Below are positions 45,577 to 57,092 of a stretch of DNA of 64,000 nt, piece after piece. How positions within the stretch are numbered: the first letter of the stretch is position 1; the number at the start of each line of letters is the position of its first letter. The position numbers and the translations under genes are program-made. Below the pieces are notes generated by a model that was not told where the DNA came from, ran no database searches, and saw only the letters and a list, made by a program, of their open reading frames with translations. The stretch is from Cryptomeria japonica (lineage: Eukaryota; Streptophyta; Pinopsida; Cupressales; Cupressaceae), in contig NC_081406.1 of NCBI RefSeq assembly GCF_030272615.1, positions 245,575,218-245,639,217 of the forward strand, written 5' to 3'.

Positions 45577-46629
45577 CTACTGATCATTCCTGTTATAGTT
45601 GCCTCTGTTATTATTGCCCATGTTATTATTATTATTATTTCCATTCCTCTGATATTGATTAGGAAGTGGCCTTCTTTCAGAAGAATTATTCCTTTGACCT
45701 TTGTTGAAATTAGTGTTCCCATTGAATTCCTGCTTCCTTTTAAATGAGTGGTTCCCATTATAGTTCCGCCCTACTAGTGTTTGAATCTTCCTCTCTTGCC
45801 TTAGGGACTTTTCAAGTACTTCATTCATGTTTTTGGGTCCATGCATGTCAACCTCTGCCCCTATGTTGGTATTTAGCCCCAAAATGAACTTCCTTGCTTG
45901 GCCTTCTTCATCTTTCTGGTACATAGGTACATACTTAAGCAATTTGGCAAACTTATCCCAATATCGTTGAACGGATAGGGGCCCTTGACGTAGATTATGG
46001 AATTCTGTCACCTTCTCATCAAAGAACAATTGAGGGAGCCACCTATCTCGAAAGTGGTGAACAAATTGATCCCATGTGACTGTATCCCTGCTATACCCAT
46101 TTTGTTCCTTGGTGTTGGTCCACCAACTAGCTACCTCCCCTGCGAGTTGATAGGAACCCCATAAAGCCTTGGTTGTTTCACTAAAATCTCTTAGTTCAAA
46201 ATACTTTTCCATTTCATTTAGCCAATTCTCAGCTCCTTCACCAATTTGCCTCCCATCGAACTTAGGAGGGGTGATATTCTTTAAGTCCTTGGAGAGTTCC
46301 AATATGTTATTTTCCTTTCTATTACCCATCATATTCCCTTGATTGCTACTAGGGTTTCCATTTTTGGTACCACTTCTATTTTCAAAGTCATTCTGCCTTT
46401 CCCTAAGGTCCTGCATTGATTGTTCCAAGAAGTTGATTTTATCTCTTTGTTCGATTAGAAGGTCGATTATAGCTTGGACCCCATCTTCGTTATTTCCTAG
46501 GTTGTGTTGATCCTCTTCATGGTCTTCCTCATGGTTTTCTTCATGGTTTTCCTCATGGTTTTCTTCTCTTTGACTCCTAGTCCATCTTCCATTACCTCTT
46601 CCTCTTCCTCTTCCTCTTCCTCTAGCCAT
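45577..46629 (-). CDS. Gypsy gag (350 codons, then in-frame TAG)
   Basis: The ATG at 46629 opens a frame with an Arg-Gly repeat (RGRGRGRG), an acidic EENHEENHEE repeat (residues 22-45), a coiled-coil-like stretch, and then the retrotrans_gag capsid domain (WLNEMEKYF, ALWGSYQLAGEVASWW, RDRWLP). An Asn/Arg-rich tail follows. A single TAG at about 45577 stops it before the zinc knuckle, which continues in the same frame. Gag would form the virus-like particle. Upstream of the ATG lie the PBS and 5' LTR. Confidence 0.9.
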   Translation of the reverse strand: MARGRGRGRGRGNGRWTRSQREENHEENHEENHEEDHEEDQHNLGNNEDGVQAIIDLLIEQRDKINFLEQSMQDLRERQNDFENRSGTKNGNPSSNQGNMMGNRKENNILELSKDLKNITPPKFDGRQIGEGAENWLNEMEKYFELRDFSETTKALWGSYQLAGEVASWWTNTKEQNGYSRDTVTWDQFVHHFRDRWLPQLFFDEKVTEFHNLRQGPLSVQRYWDKFAKLLKYVPMYQKDEEGQARKFILGLNTNIGAEVDMHGPKNMNEVLEKSLRQERKIQTLVGRNYNGNHSFKRKQEFNGNTNFNKGQRNNSSERRPLPNQYQRNGNNNNNNMGNNNRGNYNRNDQ

Positions 46630-46760
46630 TCTAGGTTTTTACCTGAAAGTTAAATTACGTAGTTAGTTCTTGATTCAGGATTTTAAAATCTAATTTCTAC
46701 CATTGCAAAAACATTCCCTTAGTTGTATAAATTGAAGTGAGCACAAGGCCTAGATTTGAA

Positions 46761-46777
46761 CCTTTGTTCTGATACCA
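46761..46777 (-). promoter_or_regulatory. Primer-binding site of the gypsy element
   Basis: Minus strand TGGTATCAGAACAAAGG starts two bases from the 5' LTR end. The first eleven bases match the common initiator-Met tRNA complement. Confidence 0.85.
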
Positions 46778-46779
46778 CA

Positions 46780-47771
46780 TGTAATAACCCACCTTAATTA
46801 ACCCAACAAAATTGACCATTCTTTTTTTTTGTTTAATTTAATCATTGTGTTTGATTCAATTGCATACTCCGGGCATCCATCCATTTGGATTAGGCATTCA
46901 TCCATATGGGATGAGCATCTAACCATACGGGTTAGGCATCGGCCCATACGGGACATAAGATTTCATCTATCCAATACGGGATAGGCATCTACCCATATGG
47001 GGTAGGCATCGGTCCATACAGGACATAAGATTTCATCTATCCAATACGGGATAGGCATCTACCCATATGGGGTAGGCATCTATCCAATCGGGATAGGAGG
47101 TGCTCTGGCCAGAGACTTAGGCTCATCGGGACCATTCGGGTTCTGAGCCACTCACTAAGTACTACACTCTTCTAACAGAAGTGCACCGAGGTCGCCGTCC
47201 TTAGGAGTAATTAAATAACATAATACAAGCTTGAATTCCGCCTTAGAATTTGGCTTAAAGCCTCAAGAAGTCAAGTGAATCCATATGGGATTCCTTCCGA
47301 GTATGCATTGAATTACTTTTTCTAATTTAATTATCTTATCTTTCAAAATAGGATTCTTACTCATTCTTTCTTTTACCAAGCCTAGACCCCACCCATGAAC
47401 GCCTGAGTACGAGGGACAACTCCGTCCCAAGACTGCCTACATACCCGCTTCGGCACGGGATCAAGGCGTAAAGTATGTAGTTCTATTTTCTATTCTATGG
47501 TTTGATGTAAACTGATTAGACTTAGTGGGGGAGTTACATGCAAGATGGTGGTGGAGAATCCTCTAGAAGCTTCTTATTCTTCCTACAACATGTGCCATAA
47601 TTGGATGTGGAAATTAAATAAATAAAAATAATGTATATTTTCCATGTGTGTGTGTGCGTGTTATTATTTTTCATTCTTTTTATAACATTTACTCAATCAT
47701 TTAAATAGCTTATCCAAAGATAAAATATTATTGTGATTTAAATCCAAAAGTGATAAAGGAGGGTTGTGACA
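46780..47771 (-). repeat. 5' LTR of the gypsy element
   Basis: 992 bp, same ends as the 3' LTR. For transcription on minus it supplies the promoter. Confidence 0.95.
46879..47143. repeat. Hairpin array in the 5' LTR
   Basis: Counterpart of 41156-41420 with the same units in the same order. Most differences between the two copies fall in loops at CG dinucleotides. The last unit changes GGTCC to GGTTC, which keeps a G-U pair. One unit changes GTCC to GCCC, which breaks a pair. Confidence 0.85.
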
Positions 47772-47776
47772 AATGA

Positions 47777-48840
47777 CTTAAGATGCAAGAAATAAATGAC
47801 ATAAGATAAGATAAGATCTAATGACACAAATAAACTTAGCATGTACCTTACTCACACCAACACATAAGACAATCAATATGTAAACATAAATTTAAAATAA
47901 AATGAATAATTAAATCATTTTTCAGACTATATGATAATGTTCAAAAGCAAATGGTATACTCTTTATTCATAGAAGCTAACTTATTTAAGTAATCATGATT
48001 TAAAATAGTTATACAAAAAAATTATCTTTTAAATAATGAAAATAAAAAACACGGAGAAGGTAATTTTGATGGAAAGGCTGTACTATATTTATTTATATAA
48101 CAATTTTTCACATAAAAAATTAAAATCGCAATAAACAAAATTGCTTTAAATAAAAGTTATATATCAAGTGACATGTGCCTCACCATTATTAAAGTGCATG
48201 TAATTATTCATTTAAGAGAGTTTAGAGAGCATATACACCATCCATGTAATTTGTTTCTGACTTTAATAATTAAAAAATCTAGAAAAAACTAGAAAATGTT
48301 AATAGGCATTCTCATAAATGTTAATTAAGTCATGTGTCACCTATGTAAAGAATATTAGTCAAAATAAATATATCCTGTGATAACAAAACAAAACTAATGA
48401 TTAGTTTATTTTGTAAAGATTAATTAAAAGTTAAAAACTTTGAACACAATATTTAGCTATTGTGAAATGTACTAATAATATGACCTATTGGCCAACAAAG
48501 GTGTTTGACCTTTCTCCTTTCTCAAGCTTAGAAAGCTTGAAAATATCACATTGGAAGGGACTTGATTTTTTAGTTAGTGAGAACACGTTTTATGATTGGA
48601 TTGTCCTTTGGTGTTAACCTTCACATGATGATTAAGTCTTGTCTGTGTGAGATCTGAAGTATTAGGAACTGATACAAATTGATGATTACTTTAAGTGTAA
48701 CATATGCAAATTCTATTATAGGTCATGTTTTATCTCAAATTTGCAAGTGATGAAGATTGCTTGCAAATTTTGATGTTTTAATTAAGTATTGATGGCCTTG
48801 CAATTGTGGTGGCATTTGAATGGTCAAGTCTTTTGGTGGT
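47777..48840. other. AT-rich DNA, no gene recognised
   Basis: The first part may continue the LTR interrupted at 41056. No coding region, repeat or RNA gene is recognised. Confidence 0.4.
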
Positions 48841-48846
48841 AGGAGG

Positions 48847-49560
48847 TCTACTGATAGTTTAGAAGCATTCTATTTGATATCAAAGGATCATCTAAGAAGA
48901 GGTTGGGTTTTGAACCACATCTTAAAGAAGATATTCATGTTCCCTAATTTTGTTCTAGGCTTATTGATGGCTCACAAGCATTCTAAAATTCTCAAGGATC
49001 ACCTAAGGAGAGGTTGGGTCTTGAGCCACACTTTAAAGAAGATATTCAAGTGCCAGTTATTTTGTTCTATTGAAGGCTTATTGATGGTCTATAAGATTTC
49101 TAGGATGCCCATGGATCATCATAGGAGACGTCAGTTCTTGAACCACTATATTCTAAAGAAAATATCCAAGTGTTATAATTTTATTTTTTTGAAGACTTAT
49201 TGATAGCTTATAAGCATTCTAGGATGCCCTAGAAACACCTAAGGAGAGGTCAAGGCTTGAACCACTTCCTAAAGAGAATATTCAAGTAGTCTAATTTTGT
49301 CTTATTGAAGGCTTATTGACGACTCATGAACATTCTAGGATATCTTAGGATCACCTAAAGAGAGGTTAGGTCTTGAACCACATTCTAAAGAAAATATTCA
49401 AGTACGTTAATTTTGTTCTATTATTAATGACTTGTCGAAGGTTCATAAACATTCCATAATACCAAAAGATTACCTAGAAAAAGTAGAGTCTTGAACCACT
49501 CCCTAAAAAAGATATTAAATGCCCTCGTTTTGTTTTATTTAATCTTGTAAAAAATATCAT
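48847..49560 (+). repeat. ~117-bp tandem repeat, about six units
   Basis: Units begin near 48883, 48994, 49111, 49230, 49346 and 49464, after a half unit at 48847. Each has 'ggatcacctaaggagaggt', then 'cttgaaccac', 'ctaaagaagatattcaagtg', 'ttttgttctattgaaggc', 'ttattgatgg' and 'cattctaggat'. Unit lengths are about 111, 117, 119, 116 and 118, so not all multiples of three. A 127-codon frame crosses the first three units with a 37-39-residue repeat, but indels close it later. It is more likely a small satellite than a gene. Confidence 0.85.
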
Positions 49561-50500
49561 TTGGGAAATGTAGGATTGCAAATAACACCTCAAAATGTTC
49601 TTTATGCCATGATCATGGCAAACTTTTCTAAGAAGTTGGCTAGGATCATGCCATGTATAGAGGTTAGGTGATATAGAGAATCAATGCTTGTGCTTCAACC
49701 AATGCAGACGTTGTGTAAGATGATCCTTCGAGTGGAGTTGCTAGTTTGGATTCGACCAAGCATTTGGTCAAGGGACAAGGCCCTGAAGGTTAGATAGCTG
49801 GCGTCAATCAAAACAGAAGTCCAAGAGAATATAGCATGGACACCAACACTCTACTCTATCTACATTATGCCAGAATATGGTCAACATCTTTTGGAGTTTG
49901 AAGCGCCTACACTTTATCGTGGCTTGAAAATGGAAAACTAGTTGATTTTACCAAAAAGGACTGAAATTCTTTGCGAGTTGCAGCTTTCCAGTTCAGAGGA
50001 ATTGATTGGAAAAGGTTAGGTGAAGGTTGATGGGTGGTCTAGTCATGACTTTGACCATGGTGGCTCTTTCAGGAATTGTGATCTGCCCTTCATGGATGGT
50101 TTGCATTAGTCTCAAAAAAAAGAGTACAAAAGTAATCGCAAGCCTTAATAATGCAGCTATAAACTTTTCTCTTTCTGAACTTGGGATCAAAGAATATGTT
50201 TCTAGTTGTAGATTAAATTCCAAGGAATGGCTTAAAAACTGTCCCTTTTTCTGGAAAAAAAACACAGATTAGATGTGCTATCACATGAATACGTCATATT
50301 CCTTAACAACACTTGTGGTTAGCTCAGGATAAGCAGAGTCTGAGTAGCATAAGCAACCCGAGAAGTTGACATGTGAAAAGCATGCCTAAATCTTGTGGCC
50401 TACCTCCAACACTCGAACATAGACATCAAACGAATTGTATGTCATATCAAACACTTTAATTCTTTTTAGTTTTAGACGATCTATTTTTTTCCATCAGGAA
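49561..50500. other. No gene confirmed
   Basis: Short frames on both strands around 49993-50272 have no recognised family. The DNA is less AT-biased than its surroundings and could hold decayed exons. Confidence 0.3.
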
Positions 50501-50506
50501 AATGGA

Positions 50507-50623
50507 TCAGAATGATCTGATTGATGCGTCCATACTTTCGCCGCTTTTTACATCACTGATTTTTATCTGCCGTTTTACTGTTTCTCCGCGAATTTCGCTG
50601 GCAGAGTTATCATCTGCTTCCCC
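50507..50623 (-). CDS. Candidate terminal exon, unknown product
   Basis: On the minus strand a possible acceptor GCTTTGACAG ends at 50624 and is followed by a 38-codon frame to TGA at 50507. The peptide is charged (IRGETVKRQIKISDVKSGES) with several CG-containing codons, unlike the AT-rich surroundings. No upstream exon was located, because a purine tract and repeats follow. It could be a gene fragment or chance. Confidence 0.25.
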   Translation of the reverse strand, partial: GEADDNSASEIRGETVKRQIKISDVKSGESMDASIRSF

Positions 50624-51245
50624 CTGTCAAAGCAGAATCAAAAAGATTTTCTTTGATTTCTAAGCTTAAAAGTGTTAAACACTTAGAGTTGATTGACATT
50701 CTTTACATTTAATATGTTGCTTAGTGTGTGTGGTTTAAGGTTGGTTGTTCTTTTATTTTATTTGTGTACAATGTTTCTATTATCTTCTCATTTTTTTTAT
50801 AATTCAAAATAATTTTTTCACTGAAATTTATTTATGGTAACAAGTATAGTGTTTTTCAAGATTCTATTAAACATCAAGTTGAAATTTATGAGAGATGTTT
50901 AAATTTTTGTTTGACATTAATATATTTAGATCTGTATCAATTTCAGTTATAAATTATATATTTAAAATAAACATTACTAGCAATCGCATCTTGGTGTGCA
51001 ATGGGTACAACGAAGAGGTGTGGAAAGTTGATTAGGAAAAAATTAGTTTTTTTTTTTTTTGCATATAATCATTTAGTACATGCGATCCATTGGTAGGTCA
51101 TTTAGCAAATGATGTTTGTGTAATAAACAACTTAATGGAGAAGTGATAGGTTCAAATTAACTATGCATCCACTCACAATGATCTAAATATAGGTGAAATG
51201 AAACCTCTAGATCATAAAGGTAATCAGGCTTCATCACCAATAGGC

Positions 51246-52208
51246 TCATGAAATGTTTGCAATGGAGGGAGAGAGAGGGGGGGTAAGGAAATTGAGATAC
51301 AGAAGAAGATGGTGATGGAGGTGGAGAAGGAGGAGAGGGATATAGAGGGGGGAGAGGGGCAAATAAAGTGAAAAGAGAGACATAAATAGATACGAAAGAG
51401 AAAAATAAATAGAGGAGAGAGAGGGAGAGATAGAAAGATAAAGATAGAGATAAGAAGTGTTATATAGAGAGAGGGAGAGAGAGGGAGACATGTATAGGGT
51501 TAGAGAGATGACAAATAAAGAGATAGAAGAAGAAGTATAAAGAGATAGATATAGAGAGGGAGATGGAGAGAGGGAGAGATAGGGATGGATAGAAAGAGTG
51601 AGACGTGTCTATATATAGAGGTGGAGAAAGGAATATAGAAGTATGATGAAGATAGAGGGGGAGAGGAAGAAGGCCGAGAGAAATAGACATAAAGAAGTAG
51701 AGGCATAGATAATGGTAGAGAGATAAAGATGAAGAGATAGACAAATATAGAGGAAGAGGGAAAGGGAGAGATAAAGATTGAGAGGGAGAGATTGATAGAA
51801 AAAGAGAAAAAGATAATAGATATATAGGAAGAGAGAAGGAGGGGGAGAGATAAAGAGGAAGAAATAGATAGATATAGAGGGAGAGAAAAATAGAGATAAA
51901 GATATATGTGGCACTACGATAGATTAATAGAGATATAGAGATATAATAAGACATAGAGAGAGGGAAAGAGGGAAAGAGAGACAATAAGATATATAAAGAG
52001 GGGGAGAGATAGAGAGAGGGAGAGAGAAAGAGATAGAAATAGAGGGAGAGATAGAAGAAGAAATATGAAGAGATAGATATAGAGAGGGAGATAGAGACAT
52101 GGAGAGAGATGGATGGTTAGAGAGAGGAAGATATATCTAGAGTTAGAGGGGGAGAAAGGAAGATAGAAGTAGAGATGAAGAAAGAGGGGCAGAGGAAGAG
52201 GGAGAGAA

Positions 52209-52255
<47 letters not shown>

Positions 52256-53290
52256 AATATGCAGATATAAAGGACGAGGGAGAGGGAGAGGGAGAGATAG
52301 ATAGAGAGAGAAATAAATAAATAGATAGATATATAGGAAGAGGGAGAGGGAGAGATAAATAGGAAGATATGGATAGATATAGAGAAAGAGTGAGAGATAG
52401 AGATATATGTGGCACTATGATAGATTGGTGGAGAGATAGATTTATAAGAGAATATAGAGAGAGGGGGAGAGGGAGAGAGACAATGATATATATAGAGAGA
52501 AAGAAGGAGGGAGAAATAGATAGGGAGAGAAAAATAGGTCAAGATAAAGAGGGATAGAGAAAAATATAAAAATAAAGGGAGAGATAAAAGAAGAAATATG
52601 AAGAGATAGATATAGGAGGGAGATGGAGAGAGGGTGGGAGATGGATGGATAGAGAGATGAAACATATCCAAAGACTTTAGAGGGGGAGAGATGAAGATAG
52701 AAGCAAAGATGAAGATAGAGGAGAAGAGGAAGAGGGAGAAAAATAGATAGAGAGAGGTAGAGGGAGATATAAAAATGAAGAGATAGACATATATAGAGGA
52801 AAAGGGAGAGGGAAAGGAAGAGATAAAGATAGAGAGAGATAGAGAGGGAGAGGTAGACATAAAGAGAGAAAGAGATGGGTAGATATATAAGGAGAGGGAG
52901 AAATAGAGAGGATGAGATAGATAAATAGACGTAGAAGAAGAGGGAGAGGGAGAGATAAAGATATATGTGATAGTATGATAGATTGATGGAGAGATATAAA
53001 TATAAGAAGATATAGAGAGGGGAGAGGGAGAGGAAGATAATGAGATATATAGAGAAGGAGAGAGATAGAGATGGAGATCTAGAAATAGGGTGAGATAGAG
53101 CGAGGGAGAGAGAAATTAGGCGAGAGAAAGAGATAGAAATAGAGGGAGAGATAGAAGAATAAATATGAAGAGATAAATATAGTGAGGGAGATTGAGAGAG
53201 GGAGGGAGATAGATGGATAGACAGAGGGAGACATATCTAAAGTTATAGGGGGGAGAGGAAGAGGGAGAGAAATAGATAGGGAGACACATC
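51246..53290. repeat. Purine-rich GA tract built of ~530-570-bp units
   Basis: Over 2 kb the plus strand is almost all A and G with scattered T. A block of the type 'gatagaagaagaaatatgaa', followed by 'gagatagatatagagaggga', recurs near 51522, 52050, 52583 and 53150. A block 'gatatatgtggcacta.gata' recurs near 51900, 52403 and 52955. The tract is therefore about four diverged long units with embedded GA microsatellites ((GA)n at 52208-52249). Long minus-strand Ser/Leu/Ile/Tyr frames are artefacts. Confidence 0.88.
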
Positions 53291-53443
53291 AATTTACCAT
53301 ATATCAAATGCACTCCACATAAAGCAATTTCACTTGACGACATTATCATAATCCTCATAAATTTCATCCATTCATAAGACATGCATCATATTTCTAACAT
53401 CATAATAAAGTCCTACAAATCAAATAAATGACATACACCATCT

Positions 53444-53585
53444 CAATGGTATCCTATCTTGGAATCATATAAAATTCTATATCCATAATGCATAGAAATG
53501 AAGCATCAATATATCAATGTTATCCAATCCTGGGATCATATAAAATTCTATATCCATAATGCATAGAAATGAAGCATCCATAATA
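53444..53585. repeat. Two-copy 71-bp tandem repeat
   Basis: Copies at 53444 and 53515 share 'atcatataaaattctatatc' and 'gcatagaaatgaagcatc'. Just after, 'ggtcggggtagggccttaca' at 53618-53638 resembles an LTR end. Confidence 0.85.
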
Positions 53586-53888
53586 GTTCCAACATGAAAA
53601 TAACTGAAATGCTAGGACGGGTCGGGGTAGGGCCTTACAAAAATCACCACACAATCCAACAATCTACAACTGTTTTACAAACGTTTTTATATGTCTTTGT
53701 TGAAAAACAGTTTGTTTTAGTTGCCCAACTGTCGAACTTCTTAGATTATCAATAACATGCACGTTGGTGCCATTGCTTCCTCTGATTCATTCCAGTTTCC
53801 ACCAATCGTCAACAGACAACTCGACGAGTCAAAACGAGTCCATTGTGGTCCCCACCAAATCTCAAAGGTTATCGACATATCGCCACCT

Positions 53889-54090
53889 GATGGAAGTGTA
53901 ACTCATTAGTTCTTCACGCTTTGTTACACCCGATCTTCAATACCCGATAGTGGGTCCCTCACAAGCCTCTTATCAGTTGATCGTCGCTCGATGGAAGTGT
54001 AACTTTCATTATTACCAAGCTTGTTCCACCCGATCTCTCATCCCAGATAGTGGGGCCCTCACAAGTCTCTTATCGGTTGATCGCACTTTG
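53889..54090. repeat. Two-copy ~101-bp tandem repeat
   Basis: 'gatggaagtgtaact' at 53889 and 53990 opens each unit. Both contain 'acccgatc', 'gatagtggg.ccctcacaag' and 'tcttatc.gttgatcg'. Related 'accgaaac' motifs continue to about 54370. No gene is recognised in 53640-54680. Confidence 0.8.
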
Positions 54091-54689
54091 TCAAAAAAGT
54101 GACTTTGGCTACCAAAAACTCATGTTCGGCTGATAACACTTCTGCGTGATACCAAAACACCGACATAGTCTTTATCACCATGGAATGAGACTTTCTTTAC
54201 CTCCTTCAGACAGTCTTACCGAAAACCCAAGTTACACCGAAACAGTCTTTTTCACCTAGACCACTTTGAAGTCTTCTCGACATAGTATCTCATCGGAGAA
54301 ACAAAGTGACTTCGACTGACTATTTGGAGTATCTTAGTGACATCGAATGTCACACCGAAACCGCTTCATGTCGGCAAGACACATCAACTGTCTCCCTAAC
54401 ATCGATAAGAGGAGTGACTTCTCCGAACTGCTGGTGGAGTCTTATTGAACCCAGATGCTATGCCAAAATCATTGCTTCTCTAGCTGAGTGCATAACACGA
54501 AGGTTATTCAAACTGAACTGCCCATTCCAAGACCAAGTGCCATCTGTTTGAGATTTCAACCAGTAAGTTTGAGACACCCATTCTCGAGAGGAAGTGTGGC
54601 AGAATTGCACGACAGAATTGCACCTATTTTCATGATCTGCCCATCATCCATTGGTTCGAGCACTCAAATGATTTGATTGTGCATCATCC

Positions 54690-56300
54690 CTCATGGTTGT
54701 GGATTTGGTTGTTTTGAGATTTATTGCTAACATTCTTTGTCAAGCAATTGAGGAAGTGGGCCCTTAGAATGTTGTGCAAGTTATAACAAACATTGCCAAA
54801 CATTGTATGGTTGTTGGGTTTTTGGTTGAGAAGTGTTATTCACACATTTTTTAAACACCTTTTTATGTCCACTCCCTCAACCTAATGCTACAAAAATTGA
54901 TAGCGAAATTGATTTAGATCGAACAATTGTATGTTGAGGCCGAAGAGATCCAAATATTCATCACCAACCACCATATCTCACAAGGAATATTGAGAAAATT
55001 CTTGAAAATGGATTTGTTGAAAGTAAGTTAAATAATAAATATGTTTCACTTTAGTAAACTTTTTCAGTTTTATTTTAAATTCATTTTTTGTAAATTTAAT
55101 ATTATTTTTTTATTTTCAAACAAATTGTTGAGACCCATTTTGCCTCCAACATAATTGTATTGAGATGACTTGTAAAAATTTGTGGGGCACTTTCTAACAT
55201 GATTATTAACTCAAGTCAGTCCATATTTGGGCAATCTAGTACTACAAGGGAATCAAAGGTAAAGCAAATGATCCCAAGTGACATTTGAGTGGATTGTGTT
55301 GAATATCTCCTCAGTTCAGTAGACCCATATTAGGTATTATTTGTTATACCAACATGGATAGGCCTTGTTTGGGTGAGGTATATGATGGCATTGACTCAAT
55401 GATTGAGAAGATAAAAATCATGAAAAATGTGAAAGACAAGATCTTGAAGAAAATTATTCAAATAATTATACAAAATCATCGAAGAGAGATGAAACAAAAT
55501 GTTCACTTTGTTGCATTTGTTTGTCTTTGCATTGAGTCCCAAATAATATAGATCCCAACTCCTTTCTATGACAAGAGTTGCCCCATATAGAGATGTTAAA
55601 ACTCAAAGGTACAAGGCAAAAATTCACAGGCTCTTCATTCATTATGACACGCAGGATGCACAATGAGGGTTGAGTTCATGGGCTTTGCATGCTCCAACGA
55701 TTGTGGTCTTGATGTTCTTTAGGACAATCATATGGTTGATACTCATAGTTGATAGTAATTCCATGGCTAATCATGCATGCACCTGCAACCTCTTGCAATC
55801 AAAATTTTATTGCAAGTTTTATTAAAAAAAAATCTTTTCTTTTTAAGTTTTTAGTTTATTTTATTTTATACTTAATTTTTTTCAATTTGTAACTCTTAAC
55901 TTTCTAATTATGTCCTAATAGTTGTTAGTTCATCTACACCTAAGAAAAAATGAAGCACATACTCCTTCATCCACTCAATAAAACACAATAAAGTACACTC
56001 AAAAAAGGAAAAGGACTTGGTGTATGTGTATTTAAACTTGCTACTTGTTACACACAAACAAGGTGGCTACAAGGAAGTAGAATATTGAGCCAAAGCATAT
56101 TGACTTTAATGCTTCCACTACACACTTTGTTGCATTTGATGTTGACAATGACTATGATCCAACTACTGAGCATGAGAGCGCTAGTAGTAGTGGTAGTGGT
56201 AGTGCCAGTACCACTAACACAATTTGTGGTTCTTTCAATTTACCACTATGTGTATTATCTAATATGGATGGTATTTTTGATAGACCCATATGATATTTGA
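54690..56300 (+). pseudogene. Second hAT transposase relic (DUF659-type)
   Basis: Plus-strand pieces match the same family as the 11-13 kb relic: 'ILCQAIEEVGP' and 'NVVQVITNIAKH' near 54730-54800, 'FITNHH' equivalents near 54960, and 'VETHFASNIIVL' near 55130. A frame at 55354-55551 follows. A C-terminal acidic Ser-rich tail (DVDNDYDPTTEHESASSSGS) lies at 56140-56200. Stops and shifts are frequent and the dimerisation core is not clear. The AT-rich part 55800-56080 could be an intron or insertion. Confidence 0.65.
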
Positions 56301-57092
56301 TCAATGATGGTTGGTTGCTGAGACTTGACATTATTATTTTTTATCTTTAATATATATCATGACATTTGAGTTTGACTAATATTTGATTATTAATATGATG
56401 GTACATTTTTCTATGTTATTTGACTATTAATATGATAGTATATTTCGAACATAATTACTTGGGAAATGGTTTCCAAAAATTTCAAACAAATTCAAATGGT
56501 AAGTGTATGACTGAATTTCATAACCTTTCCCAACATTCCACTTGCATATGCCCAAAAGCATGCCTTAAAATAAGTATGAGTACCTATCAAAGCATAACCA
56601 ATAGGATTTTTGTCAGAAGTTGTAGTCACAATTGTCATGGTAGAAATTCATGCAAATACATTGAAGCATAGGTATATCATGTAAAATGTTATGCAAAAAG
56701 ATTCAAAGGGAAGTTATTATTGACAACAATTATTTAGAAGTACCCATGAAGTGGGTTTGTTTAAGAATTCCTATAAAATTTCAAGCAAAATGTGTTTAGT
56801 AGTTGTAAAGTCAAACTGCACAATGTTTGCCAACATCCTTCTACCCTATGCCAAAATGAGCACTTTGGAATAGAGTATGGACATCCATCAAATCATGAAA
56901 GATAGAGGATGTCATATGTTGTAGTTGATCTGAGAGATTCACATGTAGAAGATGGAAATGTAGACAAGGTGGGTGATGAGAGAAGTTTATAGTCTTGTTT
57001 TCCAAGGATTTATTATGATGTTCATGATGATACTTCAGACTTTGATACTATGATGACACTATTTACTATGCTATTTCCTTAGAACTATTACC
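56301..57092. other. No gene recognised
   Basis: AT-rich DNA with short frames only, such as 56420-56671, which resembles no family I know. Confidence 0.4.

Larger units (their letters stand above)
41057..47771 (-). mobile_element. Near-intact Ty3/gypsy element (chromovirus-like)
   Basis: The LTRs are at 41057-42045 and 46780-47771, with perfect AATGA target duplication at 41052-41056 and 47772-47776. Coding is on the minus strand: gag, zinc finger, protease, RT, RNase H, integrase and a chromodomain-like end. PBS and PPT are both in place. The LTRs look roughly 97% identical by eye, mostly C/T or G/A differences, so insertion is fairly recent. One in-frame stop in gag and a frame change inside the protease region probably prevent full expression. 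Confidence 0.95.

Noticed and set aside
51246-52860. Long Ser/Leu/Ile/Tyr frames on the minus strand
   Set aside because: These are artefacts of the purine-rich array, with no domain and no start context.
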